The notes below the pieces were generated by a model. The model had not been told where the DNA came from. It was given only the letters and a program-made list of their open reading frames with translations, and made no database searches. The position numbers were made by a program, and so were the translations under genes. Of a stretch of 64,000 nt of DNA, positions 46,836 through 55,241 are shown piece after piece; position 1 is the stretch's first letter, and every line of letters starts with the position of its first letter. The stretch spans positions 1 through 64,000 of the forward strand of contig NZ_RPOC01000014.1 of assembly GCF_003946915.1 (NCBI RefSeq). The letters run 5' to 3'. The stretch comes from Flavobacterium ustbae. GTDB lineage: Bacteria > Bacteroidota > Bacteroidia > Flavobacteriales > Flavobacteriaceae.

Positions 46836-46848
46836 GTTTTATATAGCT

Positions 46849-46913
46849 GTTAATTCGTTTAATCGTTTAACTGGTTAATCGATTAAACGAATTAACGATT
46901 AACCAATTAAACC
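46849..46913. repeat. Foldback spacer, GTTTAATCG words
   Basis: GTTAATTCGTTTAATCG (46849-46865) pairs perfectly over 17 bp with CGATTAAACGAATTAAC (46880-46896). More TTAACC words follow up to seven bases before the proA ATG. The same word family returns at 48954-49072. Confidence 0.8.
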
Positions 46914-46919
46914 AAAAAA

Positions 46920-48113
46920 ATGAAACCATTATCAATTGAAACGCGAAATGCGGTTTTGCGGACCATGGCAAAACTGGTCGAACAGGAGCGGAATCAGATT
47001 ATTTTGACCAATCAAGAAGATCTGGCTGATTACGACGGTTCTGATCTTGCGATGGAAGAACGCCTGAAAGTAGATGATAAAAAAGTAGATGAAATGATTT
47101 TGTCATTAAATCAATTAGCATCTCAGGAAGATCCCGTTGGAGTAGAGCGCTTTCATTTTACACACGATAATGGAATCAAAGTCATCAATAAAACCGCTGC
47201 TTTTGGAACGATTTTAATTATTTATGAATCTCGTCCCGATGTAACGATTGAAGCTGGCGGAATCGCTTTTAAATCCGGAAATAAAATTTTATTAAAAGGA
47301 GGAAAAGAGTCTTTAAAATCCAATTTAAAAATCGTAAGTCTTTGGCATCAAGCTTTAGAAGAAAATAAAGTTTCAAAAGACTGGGTTGAATATCTGAATT
47401 ATAACAGAAATGAAACTCAGGCATTTTTAGAAAAACCAACGCAAAAAGTAGATTTAATTGTTCCGAGAGGAGGCGAAAAATTAATCGAATTTGTAAAAGC
47501 GCACGCCACTTGTCCCGTAATCGTAAGCGGACGCGGGAATAATTTTGTTTACGTTCATAAAGATGCCGATACTGATTTGGCTTTAAAAGTAATTTTAAAC
47601 GCTAAAACATCCAAAATTTCGGCTTGTAATGCCGTTGATAAAGTTTTAATTGATCCAAAACTTCCTAATTTTGAAGGTTTTACAGCTATTTTAATTGAAG
47701 CATTAAAAGAAAAAAATGTGGAAGTTATTGTAGATAAATCACTTGAAAATTTTGAAGATACCGAAACACTTCAAAACGAAGATATTTGGTACGAAGAGTT
47801 TCTGGATTATAAAATCGTAATCGGAACTATTGATTCTGAGGAAAATGCAATTGATAAAATCAATAAATACTGCGGAGGACATTCGGCAGTAATTATTACA
47901 AAAGATGATAAAGTTGCCAAAGACTTCATGGAAGCAGTTGACGCAGCAGCTGTTTACCAAAACGCTTCTTCCAGATTTACTGACGGAGGACAATTTGGTT
48001 TGGGCGGCGAATTAGCAATCAGCACGGATAAATTGCACCAACGTGGCCCTATTGGTTTACAACATTTGGTCACAAATAAATGGTACGTTTACGGAGAAGG
48101 ACAAATTCGCTAA
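46920..48113 (+). CDS. proA: Gamma-glutamyl phosphate reductase
   Basis: A 397-residue aldehyde-dehydrogenase-fold enzyme making glutamate semialdehyde for proline. KSGNKILLKGGKESLKSN and IVPRGGEKLIEFV are NADP- and substrate-binding. SACNAVDKVLI carries the catalytic cysteine. NASSRFTDGGQFGLGGELAIS near the end is the family signature. With proB it forms the proline branch inserted between argD and the argF-type gene. Sharing one transcript would co-regulate two pathways from glutamate. Confidence 0.95.
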   Translation: MKPLSIETRNAVLRTMAKLVEQERNQIILTNQEDLADYDGSDLAMEERLKVDDKKVDEMILSLNQLASQEDPVGVERFHFTHDNGIKVINKTAAFGTILIIYESRPDVTIEAGGIAFKSGNKILLKGGKESLKSNLKIVSLWHQALEENKVSKDWVEYLNYNRNETQAFLEKPTQKVDLIVPRGGEKLIEFVKAHATCPVIVSGRGNNFVYVHKDADTDLALKVILNAKTSKISACNAVDKVLIDPKLPNFEGFTAILIEALKEKNVEVIVDKSLENFEDTETLQNEDIWYEEFLDYKIVIGTIDSEENAIDKINKYCGGHSAVIITKDDKVAKDFMEAVDAAAVYQNASSRFTDGGQFGLGGELAISTDKLHQRGPIGLQHLVTNKWYVYGEGQIR

Positions 48114-48147
48114 TTGAGATAATTAGAAAATTCTATAAAAAAAACTT

Positions 48148-48180
48148 AGAATCTCAGCATCTTAGAACCTTAGTAGCTTA
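48148..48180. repeat. Half foldback, CTTAGAATCTTAGC words
   Basis: ACTTAGAATCTCAGCATCTT and similar words lie just before proB. They match one arm of the full element at 50046-50130. No facing arm was found here. Confidence 0.6.
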
Positions 48181-48188
48181 AAAAAAAC

Positions 48189-48950
48189 ATGGGTAAAAAA
48201 CGGATTTTATTAAAAATAGGAAGTAATACTTTAACCAAAGAAACCAATCATATTTCGCGGGGAAAGATTGAAGACCTCGGAGTGCAGATTGCAGCTTTAA
48301 ACGACGAATATGAATTTATCATCGTAAGTTCGGGAGCCATTGCGGCGGCAAAGCAGTTTGTAAAACTGGATAATCAAGATAAAGATGTTTTCGTAAAGCA
48401 GGCTTTAGCTTCAATCGGACAGCCGCATTTAATGCGGATTTACAATGAGAACTTTAAGGATTTAGGATTAAATACTTCGCAGTGTTTACTTTCTTATTCT
48501 GATTTTGAAAAAGAGCAGACCAAAAAGAATATTGTAAATACGATTAATGTATTAGTTAAAAACAATTACATTCCAATTATCAACGAAAATGATACCGTGG
48601 CAACAGATGAGATTCGATTTGGAGACAATGATAAATTAGCGGCGTTAACGGCGGTGCTGCTAAATGTTGATATTCTGATAATTGCAACCAATACAAACGG
48701 AATTTATACCAAAGAATCAATTCACAATGAAAATCCAGAAACCATAAAATTGGTTGAAGATTTAAAACTCTTAGAAAAAGAAATCGGAGATTCAAAATCC
48801 TCACACGGAACAGGTGGAATGCAGTCTAAAATAGAAGCTGCAGCAATTGCAAAAGCAGCCAATATTGAAACCTGGATCGTAAATGGATTAAATGATAATT
48901 TTATATTGAAAGCATTAAAAGAAGAAATTTCTTTCACAAAAATAATTTAA
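48189..48950 (+). CDS. proB: Glutamate 5-kinase (no PUA domain)
   Basis: A 253-residue amino-acid kinase for the first step of proline synthesis. ILLKIGSNTLTKE binds nucleotide, VSSGAIAAAKQF is the P-loop-like glycine motif, and INENDTVATDEIRFGDNDKLA is the substrate and metal region. GTGGMQSKIEAA completes the fold. Most enterobacterial ProB proteins carry a C-terminal PUA domain (about 370 residues); this one lacks it, as is common in Bacteroidota. Confidence 0.93.
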   Translation: MGKKRILLKIGSNTLTKETNHISRGKIEDLGVQIAALNDEYEFIIVSSGAIAAAKQFVKLDNQDKDVFVKQALASIGQPHLMRIYNENFKDLGLNTSQCLLSYSDFEKEQTKKNIVNTINVLVKNNYIPIINENDTVATDEIRFGDNDKLAALTAVLLNVDILIIATNTNGIYTKESIHNENPETIKLVEDLKLLEKEIGDSKSSHGTGGMQSKIEAAAIAKAANIETWIVNGLNDNFILKALKEEISFTKII

Positions 48951-48953
48951 AAA

Positions 48954-49072
48954 GGTTTAATTGTTTAATCGTTGATCGGTTAATCGATTAGAAATGAAGT
49001 ATAAAAAACAAAAAAGAGGTTAAGATTAATTTGTTTACCGATTAAACAAATCAACGATTAACCGATTAAACA
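48954..49072. repeat. Foldback spacer, GTTTAATCG words
   Basis: GGTTTAATTGTTTAATCG-type words at 48954-48990 face TTAACCGATTAAAC-type words at 49022-49072. The right arm ends eight bases before the next ATG. It is the same family as 46849. Confidence 0.65.
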
Positions 49073-49080
49073 AAAAAGAC

Positions 49081-50034
49081 ATGAACTACATCTCAATAAA
49101 AGAAATCAACTCATTATCAAAATGGGTAAATCAAGCGATAAAAATCAAAAAAAATCCGCTTAAAAATCAAAGTTTAGGAAAGAATAAAACTCTAGGAATG
49201 TTATTCTTCAACCCGAGTTTAAGAACGCGTTTGAGTACTCAAAAAGCGGCATTAAACTTAGGAATGAACGTTATGGTAATGAACTTTACGAACGAAGGCT
49301 GGACTTTAGAATTTGAAGACGGAGCCGTAATGAATTCTGGTGCTTCAGAACACATTAAAGAAGCGGCAGAAGTAGTTTCTCAATACTGTGATATTATCGC
49401 AATTCGTGCTTTCGCAGGATTGGTTGATAAAGAAAAAGATTATGCAGAAACGGTGATTTCAGGATTTTTGAAATACGCTACAGTGCCAATCGTAAATATG
49501 GAAAGTGCTGTGCGTCATCCGCTTCAGTCATTAGCAGATGCAATTACGATGGAGGAATTCAAACCGAGACATAAAAATAAACAAAAAGTAGTTTTATCTT
49601 GGGCACCGCATCCAAAAGCGCTTCCACAAGCAGTTGCGAATTCATTTGTAGAAATGATGCAGATGCAAAAAGATATGGATTTTGTAATCACACACCCAGA
49701 AGGTTACGAGTTAAGTCCGGAAATTACAAAAGACTGTAAAATCGAATACGATCAAGACAAAGCTATTGAAAATGCTGATTTTGTTTACGTAAAAAACTGG
49801 AGTAATTTCAACGATTACGGAAAAGTAACGAATTCAGATTCAAGTTGGACCGTTACAGCAGAAAAAATGGCTTTAACGAATAACGGAAAATTCATGCACT
49901 GTCTTCCGGTTCGTCGTAACGTAATTGTAAGCGACGAAGTTTTGGATGGAGAAAATTCAATCGTAATCGAACAAGCGAATAACAGAACGTATTCGGCACA
50001 ATTAGTTCTACAGAAGATTTTGAAAAAGCTATAG
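49081..50034 (+). CDS. argF: N-acetyl/N-succinyl-ornithine carbamoyltransferase
   Basis: A 317-residue transcarbamylase of the divergent Bacteroidota/Xanthomonas type that acts on acylated ornithine. FFNPSLRTRLSTQKAA is the carbamoyl-phosphate motif. SEHIKEAAEVVSQYCDIIAI and RAFAGL identify the acyl-ornithine subgroup rather than ordinary OTCase. HCLPVRRNVIVSDEVL is the ornithine-binding C-terminal motif. Whether it prefers acetyl- or succinylornithine depends on a residue in the 80s loop that I cannot place with certainty. The symbol argF is used in the broad sense (argF'). Confidence 0.92.
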   Translation: MNYISIKEINSLSKWVNQAIKIKKNPLKNQSLGKNKTLGMLFFNPSLRTRLSTQKAALNLGMNVMVMNFTNEGWTLEFEDGAVMNSGASEHIKEAAEVVSQYCDIIAIRAFAGLVDKEKDYAETVISGFLKYATVPIVNMESAVRHPLQSLADAITMEEFKPRHKNKQKVVLSWAPHPKALPQAVANSFVEMMQMQKDMDFVITHPEGYELSPEITKDCKIEYDQDKAIENADFVYVKNWSNFNDYGKVTNSDSSWTVTAEKMALTNNGKFMHCLPVRRNVIVSDEVLDGENSIVIEQANNRTYSAQLVLQKILKKL

Positions 50035-50045
50035 CTTTTTTTAAA

Positions 50046-50130
50046 GCTTCTAAGGTTCTGAGGTACTAAGCTGCTAAGTATACAGAATCTAAAAAAAACT
50101 TAGCAGCTTAGAATCTTAGCACCTTAGCAC
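50046..50130. repeat. Foldback spacer, CTTAGCACC words
   Basis: CTTCTAAGGTTCTGAGGTAC and following words (left arm) face ACTTAGCAGCTTAGAATCTT and following words (right arm). The identity is about 80 percent over 34 bp, and the best core ACTAAGCTGCTAAGT / ACTTAGCAGCTTAG lies innermost. The right arm ends two to four bases before the argB ATG, leaving no room for a Shine-Dalgarno sequence. Confidence 0.75.
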
Positions 50131-50133
50131 CTT

Positions 50134-50907
50134 ATGAAGGTATCAGTAATAAAAATCGGTGGAAACATCATAGACAATCCCGCAGAATTAGAGCAGTTTT
50201 TAACTGATTTTTCTAAAATTGAAGGACATAAAGTATTAGTTCACGGCGGTGGAAAATCGGCTACGAAAATGGCGCAGAGTATTGGTTTGGTTCCGCAAAT
50301 GATTGACGGACGCCGAATTACAGATGCTCCAATGCTGGATGTTGTGGTAATGATTTACGCTGGACAAATCAACAAACATGTCGTAGCACAATTACAGGCA
50401 AAAGACAACAATGCAATCGGTTTTTCTGGAGCTGACGGGAATTTAATTCAATCCACAAAAAGAAATCACCCAACAATAGATTACGGATTTGTAGGCGATG
50501 TTAAACAAGTAAACACTAAATTACTGGCTACTTTATTAGAAACCGGAATTGTTCCCGTTTTCTGTGCGATTACACACGACAAAAACGGACAATTATTAAA
50601 TACAAATGCCGATACAATTGCAAGCGAATTATCAATTGCGCTATCAGAAGTTTTTGACGTGACGCTGACGTATTGTTTTGAAAAACAAGGCGTTTTACAG
50701 GATTCAGAAGATGATTCATCTGTAATTACCGAAATCAACGAAACATTATACAACAAACTAAAAGAAGAAAAAGTAATCCATTCGGGAATGATTCCAAAAC
50801 TGGATAACTGCTTCAATAGTTTGTCAAGAGGTGTGCAGAAAATCAAAATTGGGCATCACAGAATGCTTCAAAATTCAGATATTCCTCATACAACGATTAC
50901 GTTATAA
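50134..50907 (+). CDS. argB: N-acetylglutamate kinase
   Basis: A 257-residue amino-acid kinase phosphorylating N-acyl-glutamate. VSVIKIGGNIIDNP begins the fold. VLVHGGGKSATKMAQSIG is the glycine-rich nucleotide loop. NADTIASELSIAL and SGMIPKLDNCFNSL bind substrate and close the active site. The length suits an arginine-insensitive, hexamer-helix-lacking form. Its start codon sits two to four bases after a foldback arm. Confidence 0.94.
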   Translation: MKVSVIKIGGNIIDNPAELEQFLTDFSKIEGHKVLVHGGGKSATKMAQSIGLVPQMIDGRRITDAPMLDVVVMIYAGQINKHVVAQLQAKDNNAIGFSGADGNLIQSTKRNHPTIDYGFVGDVKQVNTKLLATLLETGIVPVFCAITHDKNGQLLNTNADTIASELSIALSEVFDVTLTYCFEKQGVLQDSEDDSSVITEINETLYNKLKEEKVIHSGMIPKLDNCFNSLSRGVQKIKIGHHRMLQNSDIPHTTITL

Positions 50908-50914
50908 AAGTTAA

Positions 50915-50978
50915 TGCCACAGATTAAAGGATTAAAATGATTAAAAAAAATCTGTGAAAATTCTTTTAATCTGTGGCA
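50915..50978. repeat. Foldback spacer, GCCACAGATTAA words
   Basis: TGCCACAGATTAAAGGATT on the left faces CTTTTAATCTGTGGCA on the right, with extra pairing of ATTAAAATG / words between. The same arms form the outer part of the nested element at 57412-57536. Confidence 0.75.
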
Positions 50979-51063
50979 AAAAAATAAAATAGCGCAGTGC
51001 TTTTAATTATTAATTTAAGAAATTTGCGCAAGTAAAAATGGTCTAGGAAAGCACTTAAAAACT

Positions 51064-51095
51064 TTGATGCTTTGTCCCTTTGAGCCTTTGAACCT
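51064..51095. repeat. CTTTG words before argE
   Basis: ATGCTTTGTCCCTTTGAGCC and following words end about eight bases before the argE ATG. They match the right arm of the element at 22683-22766. They also supply a spurious upstream ATG at 51064. Confidence 0.5.
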
Positions 51096-51102
51096 TATTA
51101 AA

Positions 51103-52173
51103 ATGAAAAATATAGATACGCTTACTAAAGAAGCCATTCAATTATTAAGAAACTTGATTGAAACGCCTTCATTTTCAAGTGAAGAAGATCAAACAGCTCT
51201 TTTGATAGAGAATTGGTTCAATCAGAATGAAATTCCGTTCAAGAGAGAAAATAATAATGTGTGGGCTTTCAATAAATATTTCGACGAAAACAAACCAACA
51301 CTTTTATTAAACTCACATCACGATACCGTAAGACCCAATCAAGCATATACAAATGATCCGTTTAAAGCAATCGAAAAAGACGGAAAACTATTCGGATTAG
51401 GAAGTAACGATGCAGGAGGATGTTTAGTTTCGCTTTTAGCAACTTTCGTTCATTTTTACGAAAACCAAAATTTATCACATAATATTGTAATTGTGGCTTC
51501 GGCAGAAGAAGAAAGCAGCGGAAAAAATGGTTTAAACAGCGTTTTAAAACATTTACCAGAATTAGATTGTGCAATTGTTGGCGAACCGACTTTAATGCAA
51601 TTGGCTGTAGCCGAAAAAGGACTTTTAGTTTTAGATGTAAAAGTAAAAGGAACCGCAAGCCACGCCGCGCACCAAAACGATGATAATGCATTATACAAAT
51701 CAATTCCGGTAATGGAATGGTTTAAAAACTATAAATTCGACAAAATCTCAGATGTTTTAGGTCCCGTAAAAATGACCGTAACGCAGATCAATGCGGGAAA
51801 ACAGCACAATGTAGTGCCATCAGAATGTGATTTAGTTGTTGACATTCGCGTAACAGATCGCTATACCAATGCGGAAATTCTGGAGGTTGTAAAAGCCAAC
51901 GTAAATGCCGAAGTAACACCAAGATCAATGCATTTAAATGCTTCGTCTATTCCGATTGCACACGGTTTAGTTCAGGCAGGAATTGCTTTAGGAAGAACAA
52001 CTTATGGTTCGCCGACACTTTCAGATCAGTCCGTTTTAAGCTGTCAGTCGTTAAAATTAGGACCAGGAGAAACATTGCGTTCGCATTCAGCAGACGAATT
52101 TATTTTTGTAAATGAAATAGAAGAAGGAGTCGATCTTTATATTAAAATATTGACTGGTTTCTTTAAATTATAA
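51103..52173 (+). CDS. argE: M20-family deacylase, probable acetyl/succinylornithine deacetylase
   Basis: A 356-residue zinc metallopeptidase-fold enzyme. NSHHDTVRPNQAYTNDPF gives His and Asp ligands, GSNDAGGCLVSLLA the bridging Asp, and ASAEEESSGKNGL the catalytic and metal Glu pair. SHAAHQNDDNALY lies in the dimerisation or lid domain. In this cluster it should release acyl from N-acylornithine or N-acylcitrulline. The ATG at 51103 is chosen because thirteen residues before it come from CTTTG repeat words. Confidence 0.9.
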   Translation: MKNIDTLTKEAIQLLRNLIETPSFSSEEDQTALLIENWFNQNEIPFKRENNNVWAFNKYFDENKPTLLLNSHHDTVRPNQAYTNDPFKAIEKDGKLFGLGSNDAGGCLVSLLATFVHFYENQNLSHNIVIVASAEEESSGKNGLNSVLKHLPELDCAIVGEPTLMQLAVAEKGLLVLDVKVKGTASHAAHQNDDNALYKSIPVMEWFKNYKFDKISDVLGPVKMTVTQINAGKQHNVVPSECDLVVDIRVTDRYTNAEILEVVKANVNAEVTPRSMHLNASSIPIAHGLVQAGIALGRTTYGSPTLSDQSVLSCQSLKLGPGETLRSHSADEFIFVNEIEEGVDLYIKILTGFFKL

Positions 52174-52185
52174 GAAAAGAAAAAC

Positions 52186-52295
52186 CGCCACGAATTCACA
52201 AATTATTTTTTACTATTTAGACGAAAATATTAATTCGAATTAATTCGGAAAAATAAGCACAAAGATTATCAAAAATAATTCGTGAATTCGTGGCG
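52186..52295. repeat. Foldback spacer, GCCACGAATTCAC words
   Basis: CGCCACGAATTCACAAATTA and following (52186-52210) match the right arm at 52271-52295 over 25 bp with one mismatch. The inner part is AT-rich with small TTCGAATTAA palindromes. The same family occurs at 32309 and 57457. Confidence 0.8.
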
Positions 52296-52311
52296 AAAAA
52301 AAATAAAGCCT

Positions 52312-53598
52312 ATGAAACTTTGGGAAAAAGGAATACCAACAGATAAACAAATTGAGCAATTTACCGTTGGAAACGACCGTGAACTGGATTTAGTTTTAGC
52401 AAAATACGATGCTTTAGGTTCAATTGCTCATGCAAAAATGTTGGGGCAAATCGGATTATTAACTGAAGAGGAAACGACATCTTTAGTTAACGCATTAAAC
52501 GAAATCATTGCCGATATCGTAGTTGGGAATTTCGAAATCGAAGACAGTTTTGAAGACGTTCATTCAAAAATAGAATATTTACTGACTGAAAAATTGGGCG
52601 ATGCCGGAAAGAAAATCCACACGGCGCGTTCTCGTAACGATCAGGTTTTGGTGGACGTTCATTTATATTTAAAAGATGAATTAAAAGCAATCAAAGAACA
52701 AGTAAAAACGCTTTTTGATCTTTTGATGGAATCAGCAGAAAAATATCAGCATGTTTTATTACCAGGTTATACACACTTGCAAATTGCCATGCCGTCGTCT
52801 TTCGGAATGTGGTTTTCGGCTTACGCAGAAAGTTTTATCGATGATATTACAATGTTGAATGCAGCTTCTAAAATTGTAGATCAGAATCCATTAGGTTCTG
52901 CGGCGGGTTACGGAAGCTCATTCCCGATCGACAGAACATTTACAACAAAAGAATTAGGTTTTGAAACCTTAAAATATAATGCCGTTGCTGCACAAATGAG
53001 CCGTGGAAAAGCAGAAAAAACAGTTGCTTTTGCTATGACAAGCGTAGCAGGAACATTATCAAAATTTGCAATGGATGTTTGTTTGTACATGAGCCAGAAT
53101 TTTGATTTTATCGGGCTTCCAGCGCATCTTACAACAGGTTCGAGCATTATGCCGCACAAAAAAAATCCTGACGTTTTCGAATTAATCAGAGGAAAATGTA
53201 ATAAGATTCAGGCACTTCCATATGAAATTACATTAATTACCAATAATCTTCCGAGCGGATATCACAGAGATTTACAACTTTTAAAAGAAGGTTTGTTTCC
53301 TGCGATTCAAACTTTAAAATCTTGCTTAGATATTGCCATTTTCTCTATCAAAGATATTACAGTTAAGGAAGGTATTTTAGAAGATAAAAAATACGATTAC
53401 TTATTTACTGTAGATACTTTAAACGAAATGGTGGTAGACGGAATGCCGTTTAGAGATGCTTATAAAGCTGTTGCTGAACAATTAGAAGAAGGAACTTATA
53501 AATCTCCAAAAGCAACCAAACACACACACGAAGGCAGTATTAATAATTTATGTCTAAACGATATAAAAGACAAAATGGATAATAGTTTTTTGATGTAA
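52312..53598 (+). CDS. argH: Argininosuccinate lyase
   Basis: A 428-residue enzyme that splits argininosuccinate into arginine and fumarate. Signatures: KIHTARSRNDQVLVDVHLYL, LPGYTHLQIAMPSSFG (catalytic His), and GSSIMPHKKNPDVFELIRGK. The ATG at 52312 is chosen since the ten residues before it (from 52282) translate the foldback arm. It is the last biosynthetic gene of the cluster. A hairpin terminator follows within 20 bp. Confidence 0.95.
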   Translation: MKLWEKGIPTDKQIEQFTVGNDRELDLVLAKYDALGSIAHAKMLGQIGLLTEEETTSLVNALNEIIADIVVGNFEIEDSFEDVHSKIEYLLTEKLGDAGKKIHTARSRNDQVLVDVHLYLKDELKAIKEQVKTLFDLLMESAEKYQHVLLPGYTHLQIAMPSSFGMWFSAYAESFIDDITMLNAASKIVDQNPLGSAAGYGSSFPIDRTFTTKELGFETLKYNAVAAQMSRGKAEKTVAFAMTSVAGTLSKFAMDVCLYMSQNFDFIGLPAHLTTGSSIMPHKKNPDVFELIRGKCNKIQALPYEITLITNNLPSGYHRDLQLLKEGLFPAIQTLKSCLDIAIFSIKDITVKEGILEDKKYDYLFTVDTLNEMVVDGMPFRDAYKAVAEQLEEGTYKSPKATKHTHEGSINNLCLNDIKDKMDNSFLM

Positions 53599-53617
53599 AA
53601 GCTAAAAATATAAAAGT

Positions 53618-53655
53618 AAAAGGTCATTGATTAAGTTCTATGACCTTTTGTTTTA
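53618..53655 (+). terminator. Terminator closing the arg/pro cluster
   Basis: AAAAGGTCAT (53618-53627) pairs perfectly with ATGACCTTTT (53640-53649) and is followed by GTTTTAT. Confidence 0.85.
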
Positions 53656-53664
53656 TAGGGAAAT

Positions 53665-53905
53665 TTAGTTTTTTACCAGCTTAAAAGTTTTGCTTCTATT
53701 TTCGATTTGAACTTTACAGATATAAATGCCTTTAGCAAGATTTCCAACATTCAGCTAATTTTTCATCTGGAGAAACACTTTTGGAGTGCGAATATACTTT
53801 TGATCCATTTGAAGAAAACAAATCTACTTCAGCCAAGCCATTGTCTGAACTTGAAAAATCAATATTCAAAAGTTTATTAATGATAGAGGGATAATATTTT
53901 AAATC
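53665..53905 (-). pseudogene. Decayed T9SS type A sorting domain of the pectate lyase
   Basis: Directly after the TGA stop of the lyase, reading continues in frame as DLKYYPSIINKLLNIDFSSS, then a VDLFSSNGSKVYS strand. This is the layout of a type A type IX C-terminal domain. A one-base frameshift near 53750-53760 moves to a frame reading NVGNLAKGIYICKVQIENRS then KTFKLVKN and a stop at 53665-53667, the classic C-terminal end of such domains. The single in-frame TGA could be a TGG-to-TGA change. Two independent lesions argue for real decay over one sequencing error. Confidence 0.8.
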
Positions 53906-54979
53906 TCAATTATGGACATTTTCATTTAATCCTAAATTATTACAGCTTGTCGATATAACGCCTTGAGCCGTAACTTGAAGTGTTGCACCAGCACCACAAG
54001 AAGGATTTGAAATAAATCCTGCAACATTTGCAGTTGGTAGAACCGAATAATTATAAGCTTGTTTGGTTACAGTAGTACCTGAATTTGCAGGCGCATTTAA
54101 GCAATCCTTAAAAGTAATTCTAATTGTCCCGCCGTCTGTACTTGTATAATTTTTAAAAGCAGTTCCAATTTTTGCAAAATCAGTACCTTCAACGTAGCAA
54201 GTAGTATTGTTGCTTCCACCGCCTAGTCCAATGGCTAGCGAACCCGAAACAGAGGTATTGTAATAACAGTTTAGAATATGAAGTTCGGCATTTCTGGCTC
54301 TTGGCATTCTTTCTTTACAGCCTTCTGCCCAATAGCAATTTTTAAAAGTAATGCTATAATGGCCGTCTGCAGGAGCATCAGTTTTAGACGAACCGATTAA
54401 ATCAGAAAAACGGTGATCATCAGCTCCACCGGGACCACCTGCTTTTGGAGCTTTTAGATAAGTAAATTTGCACCAAGAAACCGTAACATTATCGGCAGCG
54501 CCTTTATTATCAAAATTACCATCTGTACCATCTTGAAATTCGCAATGATCTACCCAAAGATTGGTAGCTTCAGAAGTTAGGTTATCATGGCCATCAGTAT
54601 CGTAAGCGCCAGGCCCTTCAAAAATTAAATTTCTGATGATGATATTATTAGATCCTGCTTTTAAATTTAAAATTCCAGAACCAGAAGCAGTTTGATCTAA
54701 GTTAATTAATCGCGCTCCAGGAAGCCCAAGGATAGTTTTGTCTTTTGCCTGAACACTGGTATAGGTACAGTTTATTGTTCCCGAAACTAGAATAACTTGT
54801 GGAGTAGTCAGTTTTAATTTAGCAGTTAAGTCAGTTAAAGTAGTCACTGTTACGGGAGTTGCACTTCCGCCTCCAGTTGTAGCAGCTCCAAATCCTTCTG
54901 GTGCACTCATATAATAGTTTTGAGCAAATAGAAAGCTGCAAGGCAGTAGCAAGGCTAATAAAATAAGTTTTGTTTTCAT
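53906..54979 (-). CDS. Pectate lyase family 1, truncated before its sorting tail
   Basis: A 357-residue secreted protein. Signal peptide MKTKLILLALLLPCSFLFAQ is followed by a right-handed beta-helix of the PL1 type: IIIRNLIFEGP, LWVDHCEFQDGTDGNFDNKG (Ca-binding region), DDHRFSDLIGSS and HILNCYYNTSVSGSLAI. The last residues (NNLGLNENVHN) lead into the sorting-domain remnant at 53665-53905. Pectate lyases cleave polygalacturonate in plant cell walls. Without the tail the enzyme may stay in the periplasm. A LacI-type palindrome covers the predicted start site, so sugar-dependent repression is likely. Confidence 0.9.
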   Translation of the reverse strand: MKTKLILLALLLPCSFLFAQNYYMSAPEGFGAATTGGGSATPVTVTTLTDLTAKLKLTTPQVILVSGTINCTYTSVQAKDKTILGLPGARLINLDQTASGSGILNLKAGSNNIIIRNLIFEGPGAYDTDGHDNLTSEATNLWVDHCEFQDGTDGNFDNKGAADNVTVSWCKFTYLKAPKAGGPGGADDHRFSDLIGSSKTDAPADGHYSITFKNCYWAEGCKERMPRARNAELHILNCYYNTSVSGSLAIGLGGGSNNTTCYVEGTDFAKIGTAFKNYTSTDGGTIRITFKDCLNAPANSGTTVTKQAYNYSVLPTANVAGFISNPSCGAGATLQVTAQGVISTSCNNLGLNENVHN

Positions 54980-55013
54980 TTAAGTGTGGTTTTTTTGTGG
55001 TTTGAATAGCTAA

Positions 55014-55056
55014 TGTAATCGATTACACAAATGTAAAAGAATAAAAACAATTTCAA
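55014..55056 (-). promoter_or_regulatory. Promoter and LacI-type operator of the pectate lyase
   Basis: On the minus strand TTG (55054-55056), an 18-bp spacer and TACATTTG (55028-55035) form a consensus promoter. Directly downstream, at 55014-55027, the perfect palindrome TGTAATCGATTACA with central CG covers the expected start site. This is the shape of a LacI-family operator. The ATG lies 35 bp further on. Confidence 0.75.
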
Positions 55057-55210
55057 ATTAATTTGGTTAAGATTTATGTTTTAAAAGTTGAAAATGCGAG
55101 AGTTATAAATTTGTTTTTTACACTTTTTTTGTTTTTATGTAATCCTTTTAATGCAAGAGATACAGGAATTTTCGAAAACTAAAAAATAGCTATTTTCATC
55201 CTAAAATACT

Positions 55211-55218
55211 TATATTTG
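55211..55218 (+). promoter_or_regulatory. -7 element of the membrane-protein pair
   Basis: TATATTTG matches TAnnTTTG 23 bp before the ATG at 55242; no good TTG upstream was seen. Confidence 0.4.
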
Positions 55219-55241
55219 AAAACCACAACCTAAATTGACCA

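Noticed and set aside
50481..50846. 121-residue reverse frame inside argB
   Set aside because: It is the antisense shadow of a well-conserved kinase gene, with no motif of its own.
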